64,000 bases of DNA from Sphingomonadales bacterium 32-65-25 (GCA_002280855.1 NCEU01000007.1:310001-374000); one strand, 5' to 3'; numbered from the stretch's first letter, positions 44,293-53,753 are shown. The notes: generated by a model not told the origin, from the sequence alone. Program-made: numbers and translations.

Positions 44293-45553
44293 GCGGAGTC
44301 ACCAGTCCGATCATCGCGCCGGTCATCAAGGTCGCCAGATTGCCGGCGATCCAGCTTTTGATGCCCAGCCCGGCGGCTTCGGCCCGCCGTTCCGGGCACA
44401 GACTGGCGATGGTGGAAACGAGCAGACCGATGCTGGCCAGATTGGCAAAACCAGCCAGCGCATAGGTGACGATCAGAGTGCTGCGCGGATCGAGCGTGCC
44501 GGCGGGCAGGGCGGCGAGATCAAGATAGGCGACATATTCGTTGAGGATGGCCTTGGTACCCATCAGCGCGCCGGCCGCCGGGGCCTGATCCCAGGGCACG
44601 CCGATGGCCCACATCAACGGCGAAAACACCCATCCAAACAAGCGCTTGAGAGTGAGTGCGGCACCATCCACATGAGGCGCCAACGCCAATATCTGATCGG
44701 CCAGCGCCACCAGCGCAAAGATTGTGATGATGATGCCGATCACCGCCAGCATCAGCTGCACGCCTTCCATGGCACCGCGCACCACGGCGTCCATGGCGCC
44801 ATCATAGGCAAGATCTGGTTCAGCGGGTTCCGTAGATTGGGGCTGGCCCGGCACCATCAGCCGCGCCACCATCAGCGCAGCGGGCAGGGAAATGAGGCTG
44901 GCGACGATCAGATGGCCCGCCGCATTGGGGATAACCTTGCCCAGCGTGCTGGCATAAAGCACGAGAATCGCGCCCGAAATCGTCGCCATGATCATGCTCA
45001 TGATGGCAAACAGATCGGATCGGGACATGGTGGCGAACCAGGCACGCAGCACAAGCGGCGATTCCACCACGCCCAGGAACAGCGTGCCGCCACCGCCCAG
45101 CCCGACGACGCCCGACACGCCCAATGTGCGCCGCAGTGCCCAGCTGAGCCCGCGCACCAGCGCCTTCAATATGCCCCAGTGCCAGAGCAGCGCGGAAAGC
45201 GCCGAAAACACGATAATCAAAGGCAAAATCTGGAAGGCAATGACCAGTGGCGGCGCGGCACCGGGCTTTAGATCAAACGGCAATGGTGCGCCGCCGAGAT
45301 AGCCGAACATGTAGGAGGAGCCGACCAGCGTGGCCTTTTCGATCGCCGCAACCCCTTGATTGGCAAGGCCCACGGCCTCCCACACCGCCGGCACCCGCAC
45401 CACGATCAGCGCAATCGCCAGTTGCAGCAACAGCGCGCCGCCAATCCAGCGCCAGCCAGGGCGATTGGCGCGGTTTTCGCTGAACGCCCAAGCCAGCAGC
45501 AAAATGGCCGCCAGCCCGATCAGACCCTGAAATTGCTGCATCGCGGCTGGCAT
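44285..45553 (-). CDS. Concentrative nucleoside transporter (NupC/CNT family)
   Basis: 422 aa from ATG 45553, one base after the TonB receptor stop (ATG 45541 is the alternative). Polytopic; CNT motifs GTLFLGVVESPLVLR (Ser-Pro-Leu substrate loop, about 145-155), SMIMATISGAILVLYAS, LMGTKAILNEYVAYLDLA (pieces GTKAILNEYVAY) and YALAGFANLASIGLLVS. Takes up nucleosides with H+ or Na+. Direct linkage with the preceding TonB receptor suggests a joint outer and inner membrane import route for nucleosides. Confidence 0.92.
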   Translation of the reverse strand: MPAAMQQFQGLIGLAAILLLAWAFSENRANRPGWRWIGGALLLQLAIALIVVRVPAVWEAVGLANQGVAAIEKATLVGSSYMFGYLGGAPLPFDLKPGAAPPLVIAFQILPLIIVFSALSALLWHWGILKALVRGLSWALRRTLGVSGVVGLGGGGTLFLGVVESPLVLRAWFATMSRSDLFAIMSMIMATISGAILVLYASTLGKVIPNAAGHLIVASLISLPAALMVARLMVPGQPQSTEPAEPDLAYDGAMDAVVRGAMEGVQLMLAVIGIIITIFALVALADQILALAPHVDGAALTLKRLFGWVFSPLMWAIGVPWDQAPAAGALMGTKAILNEYVAYLDLAALPAGTLDPRSTLIVTYALAGFANLASIGLLVSTIASLCPERRAEAAGLGIKSWIAGNLATLMTGAMIGLVTPHV

Positions 45554-45554
45554 A

Positions 45555-48500
45555 TCAGAACTTGTACGCGATACCGAATTGGAACTGGCGCGGCGGGCCG
45601 GCGTTGCGTTGCACGAAAGGCGCACCGCCGCCGAACTGCACCTGGTTCGACGTGGTGGCAGCGTTGGCAAAGCCGGAGCGGTTGTTGGCGTTGAAAAGAT
45701 TGAAGATATCAGCCGAAAGCTCGATGCGCTTCAGCAGCAGGTAACGCAGGCCGATATCCACCGTGGCTGACCAGGGCAGCCGCGCCGAATTGCGGCTGGC
45801 GCCGGGGTAACGATCGGAATTGCCGACGAAATTTTCGCCGAATGAGGCGCCGTCGCCGTTCAGATCCTGCGTGCCGAAAATCCGCGCATCCGGCACCAGA
45901 TTGACCGGCTGGCCCGACTGGAACAGGCCGGCGGCCGTGAGCGTCAGGCCGTCGAGCGGATAGAGATAGCCAACCGCCGAGATAACGTGCCGCCGGTCGT
46001 TGGCCGACGGGCCATATTCGGTGCTGAAATCATTGGCATTGGCGGCGCGGAAGTTGATGTCGTCGGTGTCGTTGCGCAGCCGCGACAGTGTGTAACTCAG
46101 GCGGAAGCCATAATCATCGGCGCCGCGCTCCTTCACGGCCTGCAGGATGAGCGCCATATATTCCGAGCGGCCTTCGGTTTCCGAAACCGTGATCTGCCGC
46201 GCCCCGCCCGCGACCAGCGCGACCGGCCGGCTGGCATCAGCGGCAGTCTGGCTGCGCACGAGGCCCAGCGTCTGCGCCAGCGCCGCCCGCGCCGCATTGT
46301 CGGGCGCGGCCTGCAGCAGGGCGATATTGGCCGGCGTGAGCGCGGCGGCGTTGGGCGTGAAGGCCGCCGGCGCATTCAGATCGCGCAACCGCACCAGATT
46401 GTGGCTGCGGCTGTAGATGCCATCCACGCTCAGCGTCAGTGTCGAGGTCGCCTGATATTGATAACCTCCGCTCAATTGCAGGCTCCACGGGCTGTCATAG
46501 CCGGTGGGTGACAGGATGCGCGCTTCGCCCAGCGTGGCGGTGCTGCGCAGCGCCTGCACCTGCGTCGGGGTCGGGCAGGCAGCGACTGTGGCGCATGGCG
46601 GGGCGACGGTGAGGTTGCCGGCGAAGGTAACATCGCGCAGGTCGATACCAGTCGGGATGAGGCCGCGGCTCTGCAATTGGCCCAATTGGGTGAGGAAGCC
46701 CGGCGCTGTGGTGTTGCGCTGCAGGGCGTCTGAAATGACGGCATAACTCAATTTGCCGGTGAAGATGCCGGCGCCAAAGCGCACCGACGAGCGCGCATCC
46801 GGCCGCCAGTTCAGCGCCAGGCGCGGTGCGAAATTATCAAAGTCACCGCCACCTGCACCTTTGGCGGTGAGGCTGTCATAATCCCAGCGCACGCCCAGCG
46901 TGGCGGTGAAGCGTGGGCTGATCTGCCATTCGTCTTCCAGATAGAAGGCCAGCAAGGTCTGATCGGTGCCGAAGGATTGCGGCCGCAATTCAACGGCGTA
47001 ATTGGCCACCACCGGGTTCAGCGCCAGCACGTCGCTGGCGGTCAGGCCCAGCCCGCGGCCGCCGGCACGCAGCGCGGCCAGTTGCGGCGCGGTCAGATCG
47101 ACGACGAAATTGCCATCGGGATTGCCGCCGCCCAACAGGGTGAAGTTGCTGTGGATGACGTCGGCGCCCAGCCGCAGCCGGTGCGCGCCCAGCTTGCGTT
47201 GCAGGCGGTGGGTGGTCTGGATCGTCTCTTCCAGGCTGTCGAATAGATAGCCGGGGTGGCCGAGCACGCCCGCCGTGAGCCCCGACGGATCGCGGATCAC
47301 CACCTGCGGCCCCGGGCCGGCCAGCGCTTCGCCATAATCCCAGCGGAAGCGCGCATATTGCACCGCGCCATCATAGCTCCAATCATCGCCGGCATAACTG
47401 GCCGTGGCGGCGACCAGCGTCGAATGGCGATCCTGGTTTGAGCCGGCCGAGGGCAGGCTGTTGTTGCCGCCGCCGAGGCCTCCGCCCGGCCGTTCGATGG
47501 TGACGCGGCCGAAATTGGCGCGCAGGGCCAGGGTCCAGTCATCGGTCAACCGATGATCGAGCCGCAGCGAAGCGAGGTGGAACTGGTTGTTGCCGGTCAC
47601 CGTATCGGTGATGCCGAGCAGCGGCGCATCGACCACCTGGGTGTTGCGATCACAGGTATACTCGTAGTTGATGTAAAAGAAGGTCTTGTCCTTCGCAATC
47701 GCCCCGCCCAGCGCGAAACCGGCCTGATAACGTTCGAAACTTTCGCCCACGGCGTTGCCCGACAGGTCGCGACGCGGGAAGGGCGAGGCGGTGTCCAGCG
47801 GCCGGCCGGGGCGGACCAGCGCATAGGCTTCGCCGTGCAGTTCGTTGCTGCCCGATGGCGTGGTGTAATTCACGATCCCGTTGGCGGTGCGGCCATAGGC
47901 AACCGAATAGCTGTTGGCGAGCACGGTTACGCTGCGGGTGAAGCCCAGCGGCACCGGGAACTTGATGCCGCCCAGGAAATTCTCGTTATTGTCGAGGCCG
48001 TCGATCAGGTAATTGGTATCAAGGCCGTTGCTGCCGTTGATCGAGACGGACGGTGCTTCCGGGAAGAAACCGGTGCTGGCGACCACGTTCGGCAGGCGGA
48101 TCAGCGATCCGATCACGTCGCGGCCTTCGATGGGCAGGGCGGTCAACTGCTCGCGGCCCAGCGAGGCAGAGACTTCGGCGTTGATGGCGTTGAGGCCGGT
48201 CACCGTACGGGTGCTGGTGACGGTGATGGTCTGGCCCACGGGCGTCAACCGCAAGGTGATGCTGCTCGAAAAATTGCTTCGCAGGGTGAGCGCCTGGGGT
48301 TCGGCGGCGTCATAGGCGGCGCTGGCGGCGGTGCTGATGCGGAACTGGCCGCTGGTGGTCAGGCCTTCCAGCCGCAGCAGGCCCTGGGCATCGGTGCGGG
48401 CCACGCGGCGGAATCCGGTGCCGGGATTTTCGATGACCACTTCCACATCGGCTGCCGGCGCGCCGCTTAACGCATCCACCACCGAGATTTGGATGCCGGC

Positions 48501-48578
48501 CTGTTGCGCCTGCGCCGGCATCGCCACCATCGCTGCGCCGGCCAGAAAGACGGCCGCAGCCCGGTTCAAACCCTTCAT
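45555..48578 (-). CDS. TonB-dependent receptor with carboxypeptidase-regulatory domain
   Basis: 1007 aa from ATG 48578 (GGGGGAT before it). Signal peptide 1-26 (VAMPAQAQQ), then a CarboxypepD_reg/transthyretin-like domain (about 28-110: ISVVDALSGAPAADVEVVIENPGTG), plug domain (about 120-240: LPIEGRDVIGSLIRLPNVV, NYLIDGLDNNENFLGG) and an Oar-like barrel ending in GIAYKF with terminal Phe. Length and layout fit Oar/SusC-like receptors. Because the nucleoside transporter gene follows within one base, nucleosides or oligonucleotides are the likely ligands. Confidence 0.92.
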   Translation of the reverse strand: MKGLNRAAAVFLAGAAMVAMPAQAQQAGIQISVVDALSGAPAADVEVVIENPGTGFRRVARTDAQGLLRLEGLTTSGQFRISTAASAAYDAAEPQALTLRSNFSSSITLRLTPVGQTITVTSTRTVTGLNAINAEVSASLGREQLTALPIEGRDVIGSLIRLPNVVASTGFFPEAPSVSINGSNGLDTNYLIDGLDNNENFLGGIKFPVPLGFTRSVTVLANSYSVAYGRTANGIVNYTTPSGSNELHGEAYALVRPGRPLDTASPFPRRDLSGNAVGESFERYQAGFALGGAIAKDKTFFYINYEYTCDRNTQVVDAPLLGITDTVTGNNQFHLASLRLDHRLTDDWTLALRANFGRVTIERPGGGLGGGNNSLPSAGSNQDRHSTLVAATASYAGDDWSYDGAVQYARFRWDYGEALAGPGPQVVIRDPSGLTAGVLGHPGYLFDSLEETIQTTHRLQRKLGAHRLRLGADVIHSNFTLLGGGNPDGNFVVDLTAPQLAALRAGGRGLGLTASDVLALNPVVANYAVELRPQSFGTDQTLLAFYLEDEWQISPRFTATLGVRWDYDSLTAKGAGGGDFDNFAPRLALNWRPDARSSVRFGAGIFTGKLSYAVISDALQRNTTAPGFLTQLGQLQSRGLIPTGIDLRDVTFAGNLTVAPPCATVAACPTPTQVQALRSTATLGEARILSPTGYDSPWSLQLSGGYQYQATSTLTLSVDGIYSRSHNLVRLRDLNAPAAFTPNAAALTPANIALLQAAPDNAARAALAQTLGLVRSQTAADASRPVALVAGGARQITVSETEGRSEYMALILQAVKERGADDYGFRLSYTLSRLRNDTDDINFRAANANDFSTEYGPSANDRRHVISAVGYLYPLDGLTLTAAGLFQSGQPVNLVPDARIFGTQDLNGDGASFGENFVGNSDRYPGASRNSARLPWSATVDIGLRYLLLKRIELSADIFNLFNANNRSGFANAATTSNQVQFGGGAPFVQRNAGPPRQFQFGIAYKF

Positions 48579-48681
48579 TCCAATCCCCCAAGTGCTCCGC
48601 CACCCACAGGCGTGCGCGCGGTTTTCATGACTGTTGCCAGTCAAATACGCAACAGGCCGGCAATTGGTTACCCCCTCTCCA

Positions 48682-50823
48682 CTACCGCAATCGCCACGCG
48701 TGATAGCGGCCCACCCAGGCCAGCAGGCCCTGCGGCGCATGCGCCTTCTTCCAGTTGCCCGCGGCGAACTTGTTGGCTTCGGCCATGGTGGGGTAGGTGT
48801 GGATGGTGCCGAGCAGCTTGTTCAGCCCCAGCCCGTGCTTCATCGCCAGAACATATTCGGCCAGCAGCTCGCCGGCATGGTCACCGACGATGGTGGCGCC
48901 CAGTATCTTGTCCTTGCCGGGCGGCGTGAGGACCTTCACGAACCCGGTGGTGGCGCTGTCGGCAATGGCGCGGTCGAGTTCGTGCATCTGGTAGGTGGTC
49001 ACCTCGACCGCGATGCCCTTGGCCTTTGCCTCGTCCTCTGAAAGCCCCACGCGGGCGATTTCGGGATCGAGGAAGGTTGTCCACGGGATGACGCGATAAT
49101 CAGCCTTGAAGCGGCGGAACTGGCCGAACAGCGCGTTCACCGCCGCATACCAGGCCTGGTGCGAAGCGACATGGGTGAACTGGTAGGGGCCAGCCACATC
49201 CCCGCAGGCGTAGATATTGGGATAGAGCGTCGCCAGATAATCGTCGGTCACCACGGTGCGGTCGGTTTCGATGCCGAGTTCTTCGAGGCCGTATCCCGTC
49301 AGCCGCGCCTTGCGGCCGACGGCGACGATCAGCGCGTCATAGGGCAGGGCGCGTTCCTGCCCGTCGTGGCTGACGATCAGCGTCTGCTCGCCCTCCACCC
49401 GCAGCGCGGCGTGGCCGGTGAGCACTTCGACGCCGGAGCTTACCAGTGATGCATGAGCTATGGCGGCGACATCGTCATCCTCGCGCGGCAACACGCGCGG
49501 GCCCATCTCCACTTGGCTCACCTGCGCGCCCAGCCGGGCCAGCGCCTGCGCCAGTTCACAACCGATCGGGCCGCCGCCAAGCACGATGATGCGTTTGGGA
49601 ATGGCATCGAGCGCGGAGAAGGCGTCCCACAGCGTGTCGCTGGTCAGGTGATTGCTTTCGGTGAGGCCGGGCAGCGGCGGCACCAGCGGCGCGGCACCGG
49701 CCGCGATGACGATGCTGCGCGTGGTGAGGCGCTGGGTTGTGCCGTCGTGACGGGTGATCTCCACCGTCCAGGGGTCAACGATACGGGCGTGACCCAGTTC
49801 CATGTCCACCCCCAGCCCAGTGTAGCGCTCCACGCTGTCGTTGGGTTCGATGGTGGCAATGACATTCCGGATGCGGGCCATCACGGCACGGAAATCAAAC
49901 TGGGCTTCGTGCGGGGTCAGGCCATAGGCATCGGCGTGGCGCATCTGGTGGGCGATGCGGGCGGACTTGATCAAGGCTTTCGAGGGCACGCAGCCATAGT
50001 TGAGGCAATCGCCGCCCAGCTTGTGGCTTTCGACAAGCGTTACCTTGGCCTTCACCGTGGCGGCGATATAGGCGCTCACCAGTCCCGCCGCGCCGCCGCC
50101 GATCACCACCATGTTGCGGTCAAACCGGCTTGGGCGGCTCCAGCGGGCATAAACGCGGCGGCGCTTGAGCGCGCCCATCACTGCCTTGCCAATCCACGGC
50201 AGCAGGCCCAGCGCAGCGAAGCTGACCAGCAAGCCGGGCGAGGCGACATCGCGCAAACTGGAGATGCCGGCCAGCTGCGTGCCGGCGTTCACATAGACTG
50301 CGGTGCCCAGCAACATGCCGATCTGGCTGACCCAGAAATAGGTGAGCGTGCGAATGGGGGTGATGCCCATCAGCAGATTGACCACGAAGAACGGAAACAC
50401 CGGCACCAGCCGCAGCGAGAAGAGGTAGAAGGCGCCGTCGCGTTCAATGCCTGTGTTGATGGCGGCAAGGCGCTCGCCAAATTTGCCCTGCACCCAGTCG
50501 CGCAGGAGATAGCGGGAAACCAAGAAGGCCAGCGTCGCGCCGATGGTTGAGGCAAAGGACACGATCAGCAGACCCAGCCCCAGGCCGAAGATCGCTCCAC
50601 CCGCCAGCGTCATGATCGCCGCGCCAGGGAAAGAGAGGGCCGTAAGCGCCACGTAAGCCGCGAAATAACCGCCGATCACCACAGCCGGGTTGGCGGCATA
50701 AAGCGCTGCAATGTCGCCTTGCCGGGCTTTCAGCGCATCAAGCGTGAGATAGTGGCCAAGATCGAACTGGAACCAGGCGAAGATCGCCGCCGCGATCAGC
50801 AGGATGATGGGCAGGCGTTTCAT
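48682..50823 (-). CDS. TVP38/TMEM64 membrane domain fused to FAD disulfide oxidoreductase
   Basis: 713 aa two-part protein. Residues 1-225 form a VTT/TVP38 (SNARE-associated, DedA-like) membrane domain with SFPGAAIMTLAGGAIFG and LVPVFPFFVVNLLMGITP. Residues 235-713 are a pyridine-nucleotide disulfide oxidoreductase: FAD motif MVVIGGGAAGLVSAYIAA, redox pair in GGDCLNYGCVPSK, NAD(P) motif IIVLGGGPIGCELAQAL, second FAD motif ACGDVAG and the interface HTYPTMAE with the active-site His-Glu pair. Mercuric-reductase-like but without its C-terminal Cys pair. Such fusions exist in other bacteria; the function is not established. Confidence 0.9.
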   Translation of the reverse strand: MKRLPIILLIAAAIFAWFQFDLGHYLTLDALKARQGDIAALYAANPAVVIGGYFAAYVALTALSFPGAAIMTLAGGAIFGLGLGLLIVSFASTIGATLAFLVSRYLLRDWVQGKFGERLAAINTGIERDGAFYLFSLRLVPVFPFFVVNLLMGITPIRTLTYFWVSQIGMLLGTAVYVNAGTQLAGISSLRDVASPGLLVSFAALGLLPWIGKAVMGALKRRRVYARWSRPSRFDRNMVVIGGGAAGLVSAYIAATVKAKVTLVESHKLGGDCLNYGCVPSKALIKSARIAHQMRHADAYGLTPHEAQFDFRAVMARIRNVIATIEPNDSVERYTGLGVDMELGHARIVDPWTVEITRHDGTTQRLTTRSIVIAAGAAPLVPPLPGLTESNHLTSDTLWDAFSALDAIPKRIIVLGGGPIGCELAQALARLGAQVSQVEMGPRVLPREDDDVAAIAHASLVSSGVEVLTGHAALRVEGEQTLIVSHDGQERALPYDALIVAVGRKARLTGYGLEELGIETDRTVVTDDYLATLYPNIYACGDVAGPYQFTHVASHQAWYAAVNALFGQFRRFKADYRVIPWTTFLDPEIARVGLSEDEAKAKGIAVEVTTYQMHELDRAIADSATTGFVKVLTPPGKDKILGATIVGDHAGELLAEYVLAMKHGLGLNKLLGTIHTYPTMAEANKFAAGNWKKAHAPQGLLAWVGRYHAWRLR

Positions 50824-50954
50824 CGGGCGAGGTTCCGTTTCATCAGGTCAAGGTGGACGTAAAGCATGGGCCACGCAAATCTGTTGTTCGCACCAGTGGC
50901 GGCAAAGGATGCAGTGTTTCCCTTTGCCGGCGCACTCCGCTATGCGCCGCCGCT

Positions 50955-51977
50955 ATGTCCCCCGTTGTTGATCTTGTCCTGCCACCTACCGAAGACTGGC
51001 AGGCGCAGGCCCGTGCTGCCCGCATCAGTACCGCCGATCTGTTGGCCCATGTCGGGCTGACAGCGGCGGATTTTGCCGAGGGCGTGATCGCACGGCCGGA
51101 TTTCCCGCTGTCCGTGCCGCCGCATTATCTCTCGCTGATCAGGCGCGACGATCCCAATGATCCGCTGCTGCTGCAGGTGCTGGCGCGTGGTGAGGAGGCC
51201 TTTCCGCAGCCTGGCCGCCTTACCGATCCGCTGGAAGAGGACGATTATCGCGCCGCGCCCGGCGTCTTGCGCAAGTATCGCAGCCGGGCGTTGCTGATCG
51301 CGTCGGGTGCCTGTGCCATCCACTGCCGCTACTGTTTCCGCCGCCATTATGATTATGGCGCCGCCATGCTTACCCGTTCTGGCGAGGCCGAGGCACTGGC
51401 GGTGATTGCCGGCGATGCCGCCATCGACGAAGTGATCCTGTCGGGCGGCGACCCGCTCAGCCTGACGGATGCCCGGCTGGCGGGGCTGGCGGCAGCGATT
51501 GAAGCCATCCCGCATGTCACCACGCTGCGTCTGCACAGCCGCACAGTGCTGGCCATTCCGGATCGGGTGACGCCGGCGCTGGTCGCCTTGCTGGCGGGCA
51601 CGCGGCTTAATGTCGTCATCGTCACCCACAGCAATCATGAACGCGAAATCTCTGCCGACGTGGCGGCGGCATTGGGCCGGCTGCGGGCGGCGGGGGCGAC
51701 CCTGCTCAACCAGTCGGTGCTGCTGGCGCAGGTGAACGACGATGCCACCACGGTTGCGGCCCATTGCCGCCGGCTCTTCGCGGCTGGTGTGCTGCCCTAT
51801 TATCTCCACCTTACCGATCCGGTGGACGGGGCCGCGCATTTCGATGTGGACGAAACCCGCGCCCGCGGACTGGAGGCTGAACTGCGGGCGGCGCTGCCCG
51901 GCTATCTGGTGCCGCGCATTGTGCGTGAAGTACCGGGAGAAGCGGCAAAGACGCCGCTGTGGGCGCTGCCCACATGA
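50955..51977 (+). CDS. EpmB-like lysine 2,3-aminomutase family radical SAM protein
   Basis: 340 aa from ATG 50955; an open extension upstream lacks family similarity. The radical SAM cluster motif is CAIHCRYCFRRHYDYG (about residues 116-122), followed by LSGGDPLSL and the C-terminal PLP-lysine region GEAAKTPLW. No C-terminal LAM extension, so it fits EpmB, which makes R-beta-lysine for modification of elongation factor P. Neither efp nor epmA is in the window. Divergent from the TVP38 fusion gene. Confidence 0.85.
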   Translation: MSPVVDLVLPPTEDWQAQARAARISTADLLAHVGLTAADFAEGVIARPDFPLSVPPHYLSLIRRDDPNDPLLLQVLARGEEAFPQPGRLTDPLEEDDYRAAPGVLRKYRSRALLIASGACAIHCRYCFRRHYDYGAAMLTRSGEAEALAVIAGDAAIDEVILSGGDPLSLTDARLAGLAAAIEAIPHVTTLRLHSRTVLAIPDRVTPALVALLAGTRLNVVIVTHSNHEREISADVAAALGRLRAAGATLLNQSVLLAQVNDDATTVAAHCRRLFAAGVLPYYLHLTDPVDGAAHFDVDETRARGLEAELRAALPGYLVPRIVREVPGEAAKTPLWALPT

Positions 51978-52001
51978 ACGGGCGATAACAAGTCCGTTCA
52001 G

Positions 52002-52021
52002 ACAGTTCACATGTGATCTGT
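52002..52021. promoter_or_regulatory. 20-bp near-perfect palindrome, candidate operator
   Basis: ACAGTTCACA-TGTGATCTGT: nine of ten base pairs are symmetric around a perfect TCACATGTGA core. It lies 38 bases before the glycine-zipper gene start, in a normal promoter position, so a dimeric regulator probably binds here. Confidence 0.5.
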
Positions 52022-52059
52022 GCGAATCAGTCTTCATCAACACCAGTCGGAGACGGTCC

Positions 52060-52449
52060 ATGAAGACGACGCTGACCATCGCACTCCTCACCACGCTCGG
52101 CCTGGGCATCGCAGCCCCGGCCTCAGCACAGTGGCATGAACCCGTGCAGCAGGCCGGCTGGAACGGCGGCTATCAGGGCGGTTGGGACGATGGCTATCGC
52201 GGCGATCCCCGACGCAATGGCAACTGGAATGGCGGCTACAACGCCGGTTACCGCGGTGATTACTACGGCGACGGCTATTGCCGGCGCAGCAGCGGCGGCA
52301 CCGGCACGGTTGTCGGCGCGATTGCTGGCGGCGTAATCGGCAACCAGGTGGCCAGGCGCAATGATCGCACCGTGGCCACCGTGGCCGGCGCCGTTGTCGG
52401 CGGCCTGTTGGGACGCAGCATCGATCGCGGCCGCACCGTCTGCCGCTGA
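52060..52449 (+). CDS. Glycine-zipper 2TM envelope protein
   Basis: 129 aa. Signal peptide 1-24 (GLGIAAPASAQ). A Gly/Asn/Tyr/Trp-rich middle (about 30-70) is followed by two glycine-zipper helices (VVGAIAGGVIGNQVA and VAGAVVGGLLGRSID) of the 17-kDa antigen type, and the end TVCR. GGAGACGG precedes ATG 52060. Predicted outer-membrane or envelope protein of unknown role. Forms a pair with the related gene 23 bases downstream. Confidence 0.85.
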   Translation: MKTTLTIALLTTLGLGIAAPASAQWHEPVQQAGWNGGYQGGWDDGYRGDPRRNGNWNGGYNAGYRGDYYGDGYCRRSSGGTGTVVGAIAGGVIGNQVARRNDRTVATVAGAVVGGLLGRSIDRGRTVCR

Positions 52450-52472
52450 ACCGGATTTCAAGGAGAGCGACC

Positions 52473-53150
52473 ATGAACAGCCTGAAAATCAGCTTGGGCC
52501 TTGCCCTGCTCACGATGGGCGCCGCCACCCCGGCGCTGGCCGGCGATGATGATTGGCGCGATCGCCGCAACGCCTCCCCGCGCGAAGTGGCGCGCAGCTA
52601 TGATCGCGTCCAGGAAGAGCGCCGCGATCTCGCCCGGGCCCAGTACCGCGGTGACCCCCGCGACATCCGCGAGGAATCGCGCGAGCTGTATCGGGCGCAG
52701 CGCGAGTTCCGTCAGGATCGTGCCGATCTTTATCGGGCTGGCTGGGACGATGATCGCCGCCGCGGCGGCTGGGATGATGATGACCGCCGGCGTGGCCAGA
52801 AGAACGGCCGGGGCTGGGGCCCGGGTGGCCGGCCAGCCAACGATTGGCGCTTTCGCCAGGATGGCTGGAACCGGCCGGGCTGGCACGCCGAACAATTCTA
52901 TCGGCCCGGCAACAACTACCAGCCGCGCTATCTGGGCGCCAATGATCAGATCTGGCGCGGGTATGACAACCGGTATTACTGCCGGCGCAGCGATGGCACC
53001 ACCGGCCTGATCATCGGTGGTCTCACCGGCGGCACGTTGGGCAATGTGCTGGCGCCGGGCGGCTCCAAGGTGCTGGGCAGCATCATCGGCGGCACGCTGG
53101 GTGCCGTGATCGGCAACAGCGTCGACCGCAACCGCGTGGTCTGCCGTTAA
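52473..53150 (+). CDS. Glycine-zipper 2TM protein with Arg/Asp-rich linker
   Basis: 225 aa. Signal peptide 1-23 (GAATPALAGDDD). Residues 24-125 are very rich in Arg and Asp, with repeats such as REESRELYRAQREFRQDRADLY (pieces RELYRAQREFRQDRADLY) and WDDDRRRGGWDDDDRRRG, likely helical or disordered. The C-terminal part has YYCRR, two glycine zippers (LIIGGLTGGTLGNVL, LGSIIGGTLGAVIGNSVD) and VVCR, as in the upstream gene. Function unknown; probably one operon with 52060-52449. AGGAGAG ribosome site. Confidence 0.83.
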   Translation: MNSLKISLGLALLTMGAATPALAGDDDWRDRRNASPREVARSYDRVQEERRDLARAQYRGDPRDIREESRELYRAQREFRQDRADLYRAGWDDDRRRGGWDDDDRRRGQKNGRGWGPGGRPANDWRFRQDGWNRPGWHAEQFYRPGNNYQPRYLGANDQIWRGYDNRYYCRRSDGTTGLIIGGLTGGTLGNVLAPGGSKVLGSIIGGTLGAVIGNSVDRNRVVCR

Positions 53151-53170
53151 GCACCTGCCGTTGTGGCGTT

Positions 53171-53219
53171 GAAAAAAAGCGATGGCGTTCATCGGATAAA
53201 CCCGATGGACGCCATTCGC
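53171..53219 (-). terminator. Minus-strand terminator upstream of dps
   Basis: Read on the minus strand: a 17-bp stem with one bulge and one G-U pair (53219-53202 with 53195-53179), then seven T residues (53178-53172). All genes from 50955 to 53750 lie on the plus strand, so the nearest transcript it could end is that of nhaA, running antisense through dps. Confidence 0.75.
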
Positions 53220-53255
53220 CTGTCCGGCCTATCCTGTGCCGAACAAGGGAGATGA

Positions 53256-53750
53256 ATGATGGCCAAGAAAAAAGCCAAGGATGATGCGATCAATCTGGGC
53301 ATGCCCGATGATCAGCGCCGCGCAATTGCCGAAGGCCTGTCGCGTCTGCTGGCCGATACCTACACGCTCTATCTGAAAACCCACAATTTCCACTGGAACG
53401 TGACCGGCCCGCAGTTCAATTCGCTGCACCTGATGTTCGAAGGCCAGTATACGGAATTGGCGCTGGCGGTTGACCTGATCGCCGAACGGATCCGGGCGCT
53501 GGGTGAACCGGCGCCGGGCAGCTATTCGGCCTTTGCCAAGCTGTCGACCATCAAGGAGGCCGACGGCGTGCCCAGCGCCACCGACATGGTGCGCATTCTG
53601 GCCGACGATCAGCTGGCCGTTGTCCGCACCGCGCGCAGCGTGTTTCCGCTGGCCGATGCGGCCCAAGATGAGCCGACTGCCGATCTGCTCACCCAGCGCA
53701 TGCAGGTGCACGAGAAAACCGCCTGGATGCTGCGCGCCAATCTGGGCTGA
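53256..53750 (+). CDS. dps: Dps-family DNA-protecting ferritin
   Basis: 164 aa from ATG 53256 (AAGGGA 6 bases upstream). Dodecameric iron-storing protein that shields DNA and uses peroxide to oxidise iron. The inter-subunit ferroxidase motif is [23 protein letters not shown] (pieces [16 protein letters not shown]); Lys-rich N-terminal tail MAKKKAKDD could bind DNA. C-terminal [13 protein letters not shown] matches the family. Stops 3 bases before the end of the opposite nhaA gene. Confidence 0.93.
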   Translation: MMAKKKAKDDAINLGMPDDQRRAIAEGLSRLLADTYTLYLKTHNFHWNVTGPQFNSLHLMFEGQYTELALAVDLIAERIRALGEPAPGSYSAFAKLSTIKEADGVPSATDMVRILADDQLAVVRTARSVFPLADAAQDEPTADLLTQRMQVHEKTAWMLRANLG

Positions 53751-53753
53751 GGC

